Assembly: GCA_001725945.1 (NCBI GenBank) | Contig: LRMT01000282.1 | Span: 1-36,549, forward strand | Source of the DNA: Cupriavidus sp. UYMMa02A | GTDB taxonomy: Bacteria > Pseudomonadota > Gammaproteobacteria > Burkholderiales > Burkholderiaceae | Length of the DNA: 36,549 nucleotides | Direction: 5' to 3' | Shown here: piece after piece, positions 1 to 9,158 of the stretch | How positions within the stretch are numbered: position 1 is the stretch's first letter | Layout: every line of letters begins with the position of its first letter | The notes under the pieces: model-generated | What the model was told of the DNA's origin: nothing | Databases searched by the model: none | The model's input: only the letters and a program-made list of their open reading frames with translations | Translations under genes and position numbers: made by a program

Positions 1-274
1 GATGCAGCATCCGCTCAAGTCCGGATCGGGGCCGCCCGCGTTTGCCCTTGGGGTAATACGGCTCGACCGCCGCTATCAGCCGCGACCACGGCACAACCTT
101 TTCCATCTCCGTCAGGAAGCGCTGACGGCGCGTTACTCGCTTCTTCCCGTGGCTCTCCGCTTCCGCAAAGCTAATCTGTCGCTTCATCGCTGGACCTGAA
201 TCATGGACACGCCTATGACAACGCACTTCCTCAATGCCGCGATGACCCGCGCACTGATTTAATCAGTGATTTCC
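1..274 (-). mobile_element. IS5-family element, 5' end with start of transposase, cut by window edge
   Basis: On the minus strand an ATG at 186 opens a transposase beginning MKRQISFAEAESHGKKR, which runs off the window after 62 codons. It matches closely the start of the transposase at 8425. Upstream of it, around 254-267, lies the palindromic CTGATTTAATCAG-type end also found at about 8346-8358, followed by TTCC and CTAG (about 271-277). That gives an outer end near 274 next to a YTAR-like target, as expected for the IS5 group. This is seen directly by comparing the two copies. Whether the rest of the gene is intact cannot be seen. Confidence 0.8.
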
Positions 275-660
275 TAGGTGAGTGGAATATAGCCCCACCA
301 AAGTGGGGAGATCTTGACCGTTATTAAATATTTGCGGAAATTTCTATCGGTAAGGATTAACTTGTTGATGCCGTAAGCCATTTCGGTCCACAAATACCGT
401 ATCAGAAAAATCGGTGCTGTTTGCATATCGAACGTATGCGACAACCTGGCCAGGCAGTCGGGTCGGCGCTGTCACGTTAAAGATGAAAAAGCGAGGCCGA
501 CACTGGCGAGCGATCGCTCAGAATGCGGTAGACAGAGTTTGGGTGAGTTCGGTGAAGCGATGCCACGCAGAGAGGTGGTGGCGGAAATTCGGACAGTCGG
601 CGAAGTGGAATAGCTGGGGTCTCAGCCGGCCATAATGGCGGGCATAAAGGAACCCAGAAG
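275..660. other. Intergenic stretch without recognisable gene
   Basis: Apart from the hairpin at 293-308 I recognise nothing here. The right part (about 600-660) is probably the leader of the IS3-type element whose first gene starts at 661. The stretch at about 280-480 is more AT-rich than the genes around it. Confidence 0.4.
293..308. repeat. Short perfect hairpin CCCCAC-CAAA-GTGGGG
   Basis: A 6-bp perfect stem with a 4-nt loop lies 19 bp outside the IS5 end. There is no T-run on either side, so it is unlikely to be a terminator. It may be the end of another lost element. Confidence 0.4.
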
Positions 661-1650
661 ATGACGAAACGAAGCAGACGGACCCACTCGGCGACCTTCA
701 AGGCCAAGGTGGCCATGGCCGCACTCAAGGGCAAAAGACGCTGGCGGAGCTGGCCCAGCAGTACGACGTGCACCCGTAGCCAGATCACGGAGTGGAAGCA
801 GCAGTTGGCGGAGCATGCCGCGGACGTGTTCGGCGGCAAAACCAAGACTGCGGCCGAGCCGCCGGTGGAGGTGAAGGCGCTACATGCAAAGATCGGCCAA
901 TTGACGCTGGAGAATGATTTTTTAGAAGGCGCGCCCAGCAAGGCGGGATTGCTGAGCGGAAAGCGATGATTGACCGTGAGCACCCGCTGCCGGTGAGCTG
1001 CCAGGTCAAGCTGGTAGACATTGCTTGATCGAGCGCCTACTACCGGCCGCATCCGGTCAGCGACGCGGATTTGAAGCTGATGCGCCGGATCGACGAACTG
1101 CATCCGGAGCATCCCTTCGCAGGCGCACGCATGCTGGCCCGCCTGTTGCGGCGGGAGGGCGTCCAGGTCGGCCGCCGGCACGTGGGCACGCTGATGAGAA
1201 GCGCATGGGCATCGAGGCGCTGTATCGCCGGCCGAACACGAGCCGCAAGCACGCGGCGCACAAGATCTGGCCGTACCTGCTGCGCGAACAGAAGATTGAC
1301 CGGGCCAACCAGGTGTGGGCGCTGGACACGACCTACATCCCGATGGCGCGCGGCTTTGTGTACCTGACGGCGGTGGTGGACTGGGCCAGCCGCCGGGTGC
1401 TGGCCTACCGGGTGGCGATCACGCTGGAGAGCTGTCATGCCGTCGAGGCAATCGAGGAAGCCTTTGCCAAGTACGGCGCGCCGGAGATCGTTAACACCGA
1501 CCAGGGCAGCCAGTTCACCGCCACGGAGTTCACAGACGCCGTGCTGGACCGCGGCATCCAACTGTCGATGGACGGCAAGGGCAGTGGGCGCGACAACGTG
1601 TTCGTCGAACGCCTTTGGCGCAGCGTCAAATACGAGGAGGTATACCTGAA
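661..1650 (+). pseudogene. IS3-family transposase (orfA + orfB), frameshifted and 3'-truncated
   Basis: OrfA starts MTKRSRRTHSATFKAKVAMA and ends near 969. Its helix-turn-helix part is scrambled between about 732 and 776 by a missing base and then an extra base (TAG within CACCCGTAGCCAG), after which the normal SQITEWKQQL frame returns. OrfB starts at 966 (MIDREHP). It meets an in-frame TGA at 1026-1028 where related proteins have Arg, and changes frame again at about 1195. The integrase core then reads clearly: WALDTTY (first D), NTDQGSQF (second D) and VERLWR (E). Similarity stops after KYEEVYLK near 1650, so the C-terminus and right end are lost. A second, more decayed copy lies at 3985-4660 in the same orientation. 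Confidence 0.85.
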
Positions 1651-1678
1651 AGCCTGCTCAACGAGGGAACCGCTTCGT

Positions 1679-1960
1679 TCAACGGGATTTCACAACGCCG
1701 TCACTTAGTGTCGGATTTAGACCGGCGTTCACACTGCCCGACGTTGGACCAAGATGTCGTGGATCGAGCGTGCTCACGACAGGGTCCGGGAGGAACTTCC
1801 GCCGTCGTCGATAGACGGTCGTCCAATGCACGTTAAGCAAATGTCCGGCTCGCATCGCCTGAGCCATGCTTTAGCGGGCCGTTCCCGAACGGCCGCAGGA
1901 CCACCGCCAGCTTCGTGGCGCGACTCCTCGTCTAGCTGGAGAAAGCCATAGTACGGGATT
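1679..1960 (-). pseudogene. Fragment of a TniA/Mu-type DDE transposase N-terminus
   Basis: On the minus strand the piece read from 1867 has MAQAMRAGHLLNVHWTTVYR and then a KFLPDPVVSTLDPRH-like segment. I recall this helix-turn-helix arrangement from TniA/Mu-transposase-like proteins of Burkholderiales. Sense similarity fades near 1735 and the catalytic domain is absent. The family call rests on recall of the motif only; any other transposase with such an N-terminus is possible. Confidence 0.4.
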
Positions 1961-2184
1961 GAAGTGGTACAACGGCGCCGCAAGCGTGAAGCCATGATCG
2001 TGCTGCGCACGCAAGTGACACTGCGACCAAAGCCGATAGTCGTTCGAAAGAACGTTCTGCAACGAAACGCGCGTTGTACGAGCCGCCGTCCGGTACGCCG
2101 ATCTATGCGACAACGCCAGTCGAGTCTGGCGCAACCCTTGTCTGATTCGTCGCATTTGCAACAATGCTCGATTCTAGACTATAG

Positions 2185-2525
2185 CGAACGCTCGTTGCTG
2201 ATCGCACAGAAGACAGCCCCGCAGCGGGATGTGATGCGGGCTCGGATTGCGTTGTGGGCACATGAGGGACACTCGGATACCGTGATTGCGCAAGAGCTCG
2301 GTGTATCGGTGCAGATGGTCAGCACGTGGCGCAAGCGCATTGCGCGCCAAGGCGCACAGGGCATTCGGGAAGGTGAGCGCAGTGGCCGTCCGCCGCGCAT
2401 TGCGCAGGAAACGCGACTGCAATTGATTGCCTTGGCGTGCGAACCGCAGGAACCGCAGGGGCGGGTCATGCCGACGCTCGACGAGATCGTGGCGCGCGCA
2501 ATCGAGCGCGGCATCGTCGAACAGA
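2185..2525 (+). pseudogene. IS630-family transposase N-terminal fragment
   Basis: The frame reads TAPQRDVMRARIALWAHEG, then VIAQELGVSVQMVSTWRKR and a GERSGRPPRI linker, which is the double helix-turn-helix and linker of IS630-type transposases. It ends at ARAIERGIVEQI, just before the DDE catalytic domain should begin. The open frame continues without a stop into an unrelated IS5-type tail (next feature), and also extends upstream to 1964 without recognisable similarity. No catalytic residue is left. Confidence 0.7.
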
Positions 2526-2640
2526 TTAACTGCTTTCGATGCCTGACACGTGACTACGAACGCTTGCCCGAAACACTCGCTGGGCCGCATTTTGTCGTCT
2601 TCGCCAGGCTTATGCTTGTCCATGCAATCCTGGTACTTCA
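2526..2640 (+). pseudogene. IS5-family transposase C-terminal fragment fused to the IS630 fragment
   Basis: Directly after the IS630 piece and in the same frame comes CFRCLTRDYERLPETLAG followed by HFVVFARLML. This is the typical C-terminus of IS5/IS427-type transposases (R-x-LT-x-DYE-R, then a hydrophobic helix). The joint at about 2525 makes a chimeric open frame that continues to 2800 with no further recognisable sequence. It is most simply a deletion scar. Confidence 0.6.
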
Positions 2641-2989
2641 AGGTGCATACCACCGTCTAGGCCGTTCGCGTCTGTTCGGTATGCCTGCTTTGACGGCATT
2701 CGGCGCGATGCGTATGACGCGCCGGAGATATTTTGGGCTTGAGTTGACGGATGATGGGATATATCTAGTATCGATGGCGATGCGAGCATGCGAAAGCTGA
2801 TCCGCGGTTAGCTTTAGTGGGCGTATGCTCGTCAACCCATACGTCGATTAGCGCGCGTCGTAACGCGACGTAGAGCGATACAATCCGAGGGCGTCGAATA
2901 ACGCACCGTCTGCCCTTTGAATCCAAAAGCTTGGCTCGAATCTCCTTGTTTGTGGCCCATTCAACAGTGAGGCGGTAAAGAAAGCAGTT
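2641..2989. other. Intergenic stretch upstream of the binding-protein gene
   Basis: No gene recognised. A small dyad CGTCG-TAACG-CGACG lies near 2857-2871. The last 20 bases (GAGGCGGTAAAGAAAGC) look like a ribosome-binding site followed by the lost start of the next gene: AAG AAA GCA would code the basic start of a signal peptide, but GTA stands where an ATG would be expected. Confidence 0.35.
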
Positions 2990-3745
2990 GTGCCGCTCCT
3001 AGCGTCGATGATCTCGGCATGTTGCTATGCAAATGATATTTCAACCATCCGATTCGGAGTGGATCCAACATATCCGCCGTTCGAGTCCACGGACACAAGT
3101 GGCAAGCTGGTCGGGTTCGAGATCGACCTAGGAAACGAAATTTGCGCCCGCCTGCATGTGAAGTGCGTCTGGATTGAAAATGACTTTGACGGAATGATCC
3201 CTGGCCTAGAAGCGCGAAATTCGATGCAGTCATGTCGGGAATGACCATAACTGCCCAACGCGCAGAAGAGATTTCATTCAGCGATAAGCTTTGGAATTCG
3301 TCGCTTCGCCTTGTGGCAAAAAAAGGTTCCACCGTATTGCCAACGGACGAGGTGGTGCGCGGAAAGTCGGTTGGTGTCCAGCAAGGCACGATTGCGGAAA
3401 CTTATGCGAAGAAGCATTTGGCGCCGAAGGGAGTGACAGTGGTGCCGTATCAGAACCAGAACCTCGTGTACGAAGACTTGATTGGTGGGGCGCTTTGATG
3501 CTGTGCTGATTGGCGACATCCAGGCGCAACTCGGCTTCCTTGGAACGCCTCGTGGTGCTGGCTCTGGATTTGTCGGCGACAAAATTGTCGACCCGTCCAG
3601 CTCGAAGGGAAACGCTATCGGTTTTCGCAAAAAAGACGGTGAGCGCAAACAGAAGGTTAACCAGGCAATCTCAGACCTGAGAAAGGACGGAACGCACGAG
3701 CGAATTGAGAAGAAATACTTTGCCTTCGATGTCTATGGAGATTGA
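2990..3745 (+). pseudogene. Periplasmic polar amino-acid-binding protein (ABC transporter), two frameshifts
   Basis: The three reading-frame pieces join to a HisJ/ArgT-like solute-binding protein: signal-peptide remnant ending ACCYA, then IRFGVDPTYPPFES, GFEIDLGNEI, MSGMTITAQRAEEISFS, KSVGVQQGT and ending near 3745. The family delivers lysine, arginine, ornithine or histidine to an inner-membrane permease. The frame breaks near 3220, where one A appears to be missing (EARKFDAV expected), and near 3487, where one G appears extra (GGRFDAV expected). The length is normal once these are allowed for. GTG at 2990 is the first usable start, but the true start probably lay about 15 bp upstream and is mutated. 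No permease or ATPase genes lie nearby; transposon remains sit on both sides. Confidence 0.8.
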
Positions 3746-3984
3746 TGCCGTCGGCGGCGATCGTGGACATGCGACCGGGGTCGTCTTCCGTTCGGAGGGG
3801 ATTCGAATCGCCGCATTCCGCGTGCGTGGGCGGGCATGGTGTCCCTACCAAGGGACGAGCTCAGCCGGTCGAAGGGCTTATGAGCGCCCGCTATCGAGGT
3901 GCGCGTTAGTTCGCCGGGAAGCCAGAGGCCATATTGTCGACGAAGCGGGGCAGACGTCTCAGGAGAAACGCCGCCTAGGCAGGC

Positions 3985-4660
3985 ATGTCCGCGCCAGCAG
4001 CGGGGGAACCGCCGGTCGATCTGAAGGCACTGCACGCAAAGATCGGCAGTGGACGCTGGAAAATGATTTTTTCGTCCGGCGCGCTCGGTAAGGCCGGATT
4101 GTAGGGCGGAGAGCGATGATTGATCACGACCATGCGCCGGTGGCTCGCCAGGCGAGTCTGGTAGACATAAGCCGCGCCGGCGCGTATTACGTGCTGCATG
4201 CGACGCCGGACTGGTGTTGATGCGTCGTATCGACGAGTTGCATCTATAGCATCCATTTGCTGGCGCCCGGATGCTTGCTCGCATGCTCAGGCGTGAAGGC
4301 TTCCCGATCGGACGCAAGCACACCGTCGGCACACTGATGAAGCGCATGGGCAGCGAGGCGTTGTATCGCAGGCCAAAACACGCCGCAAACATGCGGCCCA
4401 CAGGATCCGGCCAAGCCTGCTGCGCAACCGGAAGATCGATCGCGGCAGCCAGGTCTGGGCGCTCGACACGACGTACGTGCCGGTGGCGCGCGGCTTCGTT
4501 TGTCTGACGGCGGTGGTCGACTGGGCGAGCCGTCGGGGTGCTGTCGCATCGGGTGGCGATCACGCTCGAGGCCGAACATGCCGTGGCCGTGCTCGAAGAA
4601 GCAATCGTGAAATACGGCCAGCCTGGAATCGTGACACCGATCAGGGCAGCCAGTTCAACC
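3985..4660 (+). pseudogene. Second IS3-family transposase remnant, heavily frameshifted
   Basis: The piece follows the copy at 661-1650 closely in order: an EPPVDLKALHAKIG-like stretch (4007-4050), a TLENDFF stretch with the T6 run, GAGCGATGATTGATC at the orfB start (4111), FAGARMLARMLRREG-like (4257-4295), WALDTTYVPVARGF-like (4456-4497) and VVDWASRR. There are several frame changes and an in-frame TAG near 4248. It ends at the TDQGSQF-like stretch near 4655, where the reverse-oriented IS110 piece begins. It is more diverged than the first copy, so the two are probably separate old insertions of related elements. Confidence 0.75.
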
Positions 4661-4664
4661 AGCG

Positions 4665-5276
4665 ATGTCTTTCCATACCCACAACGCGCGTGCACCCTGC
4701 ACGAAGAGACGTCGCGGATAACCGTTCCCGCCCTTGGTGATGCCCAGCAAACGTGGCTTGCCGCCGGTTGTATGCTGCTGAGGCACGAGTCCGACCTAGG
4801 CCGCGAGATCGCGGGCACGCCTGAAAGCGGACGCGTCGCCGACAGCGGAGACGATTGCAGTTGACAGCAGGACCCCGATGCCCGGAATGGTCTGAAGACG
4901 CCGGCAGAGTTCGCTGTCGAGAGACATGCACGTTATCCGGTTGTTCATCTGGTCGATTGTTGCTTCGTTGCTTCCGTGCGGTTCCACATATCGAGCAGCA
5001 TGCGTCCGAGATCACGCAACATGGGCGTCAGGCCCGAGTCGTCGTCCTCGAGTAGCGCAGGCAAGGTAGTGCGCAGGGCATAGAATCCTTGGGCGATCTC
5101 GATACCGCAATCGAGTAGCAGTCCGCGAATCTGGTTGGTCAATGCCAGGCGCTGCTGGAGCATCCGCTCGCGGGCACGATGCAGTGCCTGAACATCCATC
5201 TGTTCCTCGGTCTTGAGCGGCACGAACCGCATCGTGGGAAGTCTGACAGCTTCGGCAATAGCCTGCGCGTCGTTGA
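4665..5276 (-). pseudogene. IS110-family transposase, internal and C-terminal parts, frameshifted
   Basis: Read on the minus strand from 5276: NDAQAIAEAVRLPTMRFVPL (part of the DEDD domain), ERMLQQRLALTNQIRGLLLD, then after a frame change near 4980 LQTIPGIGVLLSTAIVSAVG, and after another near 4800 pieces such as FAGHHQG and RLSATSLRAG. This is the IS110 order, with the RuvC-like domain first and the Transposase_20 (helix-hairpin-helix) domain after it. The N-terminus with the first Asp is missing. At 5276 it abuts an IS5 fragment on the opposite strand, and at 4665 the IS3 remnant. Confidence 0.75.
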
Positions 5277-5288
5277 AGTTGGCCACCA

Positions 5289-5679
5289 CGCCGACGTCGG
5301 TACAGCGGCCAACGTTCACGACATCAATGCGGCCGAAGCCTTGTTGCACGGCCAGGAAACGGATGTATATGCTGACGCCGGATATCAGGGTATCGACAAG
5401 CGCTGCCAGACGAACGCGGTTCGCTGGCATGCCGCGATGCGACCAGGCAGGCGTCGGAAACTGGACCTGAACGATCATCTGGACGCGATATTCGACCAGA
5501 TTGAACGCCTGAAGGCCGGCATCCGTGCCAAGGTTGAACGTCCGTTTCGCGTACTCAAGCAGCAGTTTGGCTATACGAAGACCCGGTACCGTGGGTTGAT
5601 GAAGAACACTGCGCAGATCACGACACTGTTTGTGCTGGGCAACCTGTGGATGGCACGCAAGGCTTTACGCAAAGCTTGA
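5289..5679 (+). pseudogene. IS5-family transposase C-terminal fragment
   Basis: The plus frame reads GTAANVHDINAAEALLHGQE, DVYADAGYQGIDKR (second catalytic Asp) and VERPFRVLKQQFGYTKTRYR (the catalytic Glu region of IS5 transposases), and ends KNTAQITTLFVLGNLWMARK near 5679. The first half of the gene is missing at the joint with the IS110 piece. It is related to, but clearly different from, the IS5 transposase at 8425. Confidence 0.8.
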
Positions 5680-5983
5680 AACGCTCGGAGATTGAGGCCG
5701 AGAGTCTCGGCAAACAAAGGTCGTCATGCTTCAAAGGGCAGACGGCCAACCTGGCAGCAGACAGTAGTTGGGCGTCCGAGTACTTTGAGAATATGCCTCG
5801 TACATCGCGAAGATCTGCACGAGATCTCGCGCGATAGACGAATATTGGAACCACATGGTTGGTTCAATGACTTTTTTTAAATCTTTCAAGTTACCGCACA
5901 CTCATCGCAAGATCGCTAACGTAGGTCATCCAGCCATGACGGCAAGCAACCACGGATCCCCAAACAAAACATCTTCACATGCG
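5680..5983. other. Intergenic stretch after the IS5 fragment
   Basis: The first 100 bp are probably the right end of the IS5 element. The rest, up to the MFS stop codon at 5984, shows no gene that I recognise. Confidence 0.35.
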
Positions 5984-7380
5984 TCAGTTGCGGCCGCCGT
6001 ATGCGATTTCCTCTCCGGCGCGGGATGGCAAACGCAGCATAACCGGAATTGACGCGAACGAGCACAAGCTTACCACCAGAAACGCGGGCCAGAAATCAGA
6101 CCACATGATCGACTTGTGTCCGTTCGCCATGCGGGATATCTGCACTACAACTCCGCCGACCGCCACGCTTAAACCGAGCGACAATCGCTGCACTAAACTG
6201 CCGAGGCTTGTCGCGCGCCCTACGTCACATCTCGCGATTTCCGCATAGGCCAACGAATTGAGGCTTGTGAATTGCAGAGCGGAAAAAAAACCACCAACCA
6301 CCACGACCATCAAGATGATCCACGCCGGTGTGCCGGGACAAATGAGTCCACATGCCGCGACAGAGACACCGGAGAGTGCGGCGTTAACGACCAGCACCGA
6401 GCGAAAACCGTAGCGACGCAGCACGTGCGGCGCCACTCTGCGCATGAAGATGCCACCAAACGCAGAGGTGCCAGTAATGAGCCCAGACTCAATCGCGCTC
6501 ATACCATGTCCTTCCTGCAGCATCAGCGGCAACAGGAACGGCAGAGCTCCAAGGCCGATCCGAAACAGCGATCCTCCAAGCACGCTCGCCTGAAACGTCG
6601 GGACGTTGAAGAAGCCCAAGTCCAAAAGTGGCTGCCGCGCACGCCGCGCGTACCCAACATAGACAACCAGCAGAATCGCGCCGCCAACACACATGCCGAG
6701 GGCGTCGCGATTCGAAATGAGTTCACCATCAATCAGCGACAACCCGAGCAGAAGCAGCATCGCGCTTCCCGCTGACAAGAAAAAACCGATCCAGTCGAGC
6801 GGTTCAGGGAGAGATTCCCGAGTATTGACAATGTCCTTCCTCGTCAAATACATGCCTAGTACGCCAATCGGCACGTTAATGAAGAAAATAAGGCGCCAGT
6901 GCAGATAGGTCGTGATGAAGCCACCCAACAATGGTGCGACCGCAGGGCCTAAAATCACAGGCACGTTCAGATAATGCATTGCGCGGATGAAATCGGTTTG
7001 GTCCACGACACGAAAGATGAGGATCCGACCGACCGGCACCATCATCGCGCCGCCAGCGCCTTGCACGAATCGCGCGAGCGTGAAAGTGAGGAGCGAATCT
7101 GACGCCGCGCAAAGGAGGGATCCCGCCAAGAAGACGCCGATTGCAGTGCGAAACACAGTGCGCGCGCCAAACCGGTCGCTAGCCAGCCGCAGACCGGAAT
7201 GAAGGCGCCTAAGCCCAGCACATAGCTCGTGACCGCTATTCTCAGTGCGATCGGATCGCGACCGAAGTCGCGTGCCAAGGCAGGCAGAGCGGTGACTACA
7301 ATGTTTTCGTCGATGCTCTCCATGAACATCGCACACGCGACGATCAGAGGCACGGTCAGGACTTTCTCGTTGACGGTCAT
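5984..7380 (-). pseudogene. MFS exporter of the DHA2 (EmrB/QacA) type, one frameshift
   Basis: The start at 7380 gives MTVNEKVLTVPLIVACAMFM and ESIDENIVVTALP, the first DHA2 helix with its D/E motif. The frame breaks near 7185 at the conserved motif A (GWLADRFGAR expected, one C missing), then continues through GAGGAMMVPVGR (motif C region), WRLIFFINVPIG and further helices to the end. The span of 1397 nt is one base short of a multiple of three, as a single deletion predicts. The length is near the usual DHA2 size with 12-14 helices, an inner-membrane proton-driven drug efflux pump. If the deletion is real, only about 65 residues are made. No membrane fusion protein gene lies beside it. Confidence 0.85.
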
Positions 7381-7536
7381 ATGCTAGCCATTTGGACTTC
7401 CCCTCACTTTCGCCCTGTCTATTCACAGAGCCCGGTATGGATCACCCTTCCCATAGAATAAGAATCGAGCCGTTGACCGCAGCTTGCGTCCGCGTTTTCG
7501 CCAAGTCTTATTGCATCGTTCCTTGGCGCTTATAGA

Positions 7537-7549
7537 CGCAATATTTGCG
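7537..7549. promoter_or_regulatory. Perfect dyad CGCAA-TAT-TTGCG upstream of the MFS gene
   Basis: A 13-bp palindrome lies about 155 bp upstream of the MFS start and outside any gene. It may be an operator for a lost neighbouring regulator; no regulator gene remains here. The surrounding stretch 7381-7647 holds no recognised gene. Confidence 0.25.
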
Positions 7550-7647
7550 CCAACACGAAATACTCACGAGTAACCGACATCCTTTGCTTAGACGACACGT
7601 CGAGAAGGTCTGCAAACGTAGCGGTCGAATGTCCGACCTTGTCTGTG

Positions 7648-7753
7648 GATTCAACTGATCGATGCAACACACTAGACACTGCGTGAACAGTGGAGGTGTT
7701 GCAAATGAAACATAGGCGCAGGATCTACTACACCGAGACTCAGAAGGCACTAA
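7648..7753 (+). mobile_element. IS30-family left end and first 16 codons of its transposase
   Basis: GATTCAACTGATCGATGCAACAC at 7648 resembles the terminal repeat of IS30-type elements. At 7705, after a good GGAGG, a frame starts MKHRRRIYYTETQKAL, as in IS30 transposases of this group. It is cut at 7753 by the next element. The rest of the IS30 does not reappear on the far side of that insertion. Confidence 0.65.
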
Positions 7754-8336
7754 GAGTGGCTAACAAAAGTCCTCGACGAACCGGGAGCAGATGACGGCGC
7801 AGGCGAGCGTGAGAAGGGCGAGATGGATATCGATGCGCCGTTCGAAGCGAATGCGCAGCTTGCCAAACGCGGCAAGCCAGGCATGCGTGCGCTCCACAAC
7901 CCAGCGATGCTTGCCGAGGCGGTCGTTCTTTTCGATGCCCCCCCCCGGGGGCTGGCCACTGTAGCGCCGTCGATGCTAGCTCGACTACAATCGATCTGGT
8001 CATGCTCACGCAAGCGAGTCAGCAGGGCCAAGTGCAGGCGCTCCCAGACGCCGCTGGCTTGCCAGGCACGCAGCCGACGCCAGCAGGTCATGCCGCTGCC
8101 AAAGCCCAGTTCTTGGGGCAAATCTTCCCACGGAATCCCAGTCTGCAAAACAAACAGGATACCGTTCAGCGCAGCTCGGTCGTCGACTCTGGGGCGACCA
8201 CCTTTTGGTGACGCTGCCACCGTTGGCAGCAGCGGCTGCAATGCCTTCCACAATTCAATGTTGATCTTCTTCCGTGCCATGACACATGGCAACGCTCAAC
8301 AGTCATGCGGCGATGACACGGTTTTGTTAGCGGCTC
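7754..8336 (-). mobile_element. 583-bp internally deleted IS5/IS427-type element with TAA duplication
   Basis: The ends are imperfect inverted repeats: GAGTGGCTAACAAAA at 7754 and GAGCCGCTAACAAAA read inward from 8336. TAA stands just outside both ends (7751-7753 and 8337-8339), fitting the short T-N-A duplications of the IS427 group. The length is well below the roughly 870 bp usual for such elements because the middle of the transposase gene is missing. A related full-length copy elsewhere could mobilise it. Confidence 0.85.
7760..8280 (-). pseudogene. Transposase of the IS427-type element, internal deletion
   Basis: It starts at 8280 with MARKKINIELWKALQPLLP, then GRPRVDDRAALNGILFVL and IDCSRASIDGATVASPRGG (first catalytic Asp). 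It then jumps, out of frame, to KNDRLGKHRWVVERTHAWLA (catalytic Glu region) and ends FVEDFC-stop at 7760. The segment with the second Asp is gone, so no active enzyme can be made. The joint lies near 7935-7950 at a C8 run, and the span is not a multiple of three. Confidence 0.85.
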
Positions 8337-8339
8337 TAA

Positions 8340-9118
8340 GGAAAGACTGATTTAATCAGCGCAGCCGTCATCGTTGCTTGGCGTGTAAGCGTTGTCATGC
8401 GCATGCCTACGATATGAGCCGGAGATGAAGCGACAGATCAGTTTTGCGGAAGCGGAAAGCCACGGCAAGAAGCGGGTGACGCGACGCGAGCGCTTCCTGA
8501 CGGAGATGGAGAGTTTGGTGCCGTGCTCGCGCCTGATTGCGGCGGTCGAGCCGTACTACCCCAAGGGCGAACGTGGACGGCCGCCGATCGGTCTGGAGCG
8601 GATGCTGCGCATTTACTTCCTCCAGCAGTGGTACGGGCTGTCGGACGAGGCGCTGGAAGACGCGCTGTACGACAGCATGGCGATGCGGGCGTTTGCCGGA
8701 ATCGACCTGGCAGTCGAAGCGGTGCCGGACGCGACCACGCTGCTGAAGTTTCGCCGCCTGCTCGTCGGGCATGAGCTGACGCGAAAGCTGTTCGACGAGA
8801 TCGGCATCATGTTGTGCGAGCGGGGGCTGATGATGAAGGAAGGCACGATTGTGGATGCCACCATCATCGAGGCGCCACCATCGACCAAGAACAAGGAGAA
8901 GAGCCGCGACCCGGAGATGCGCCAGACCAAGAAGGGCAATGAATTGCACTTTGGCATGAAGGCGCATCTCGGCGTGGATGCGGCTTCGGGGCTGGTGCAC
9001 AGCGTGGTGGGCACGGCGGCCAACGAGTCGGTTGTGTCGCAGGCGCATGCCTTGCTGCATGGCCACGAGGAGCACGCGTTTGGCGACGCGGGCTACACGG
9101 GCGTGGACAAGCGCAAGC
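8340..9118 (+). mobile_element. IS5-family element, right part replaced by IS3
   Basis: The left end GGAAAGACTGATTTAATCAG starts at 8340 directly after CTAA (8336-8339), a normal YTAR target for the IS5 group. The first C of that target is the last base of the IS427-type element. The transposase runs from 8425 (GGAG four bases before the ATG; MKRQISFAEAESHGKKR) to 9118, where the IS3 end begins. It contains the first catalytic Asp (IVDATIIEAPPSTK) and the second (GDAGYTGVDKRK); the Glu part is lost. It is the same kind of element as the one at 1-274, in opposite orientation. Confidence 0.8.
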
Positions 9119-9158
9119 TGACCTTGCCCCTCTTCCACGAATCCCATAACCGAGGAAA

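Noticed and set aside
477..1181. Minus-strand 234-codon frame opposite the IS3 remnant
   Set aside because: It is antisense to recognisable transposase sequence and has no protein-like motifs.
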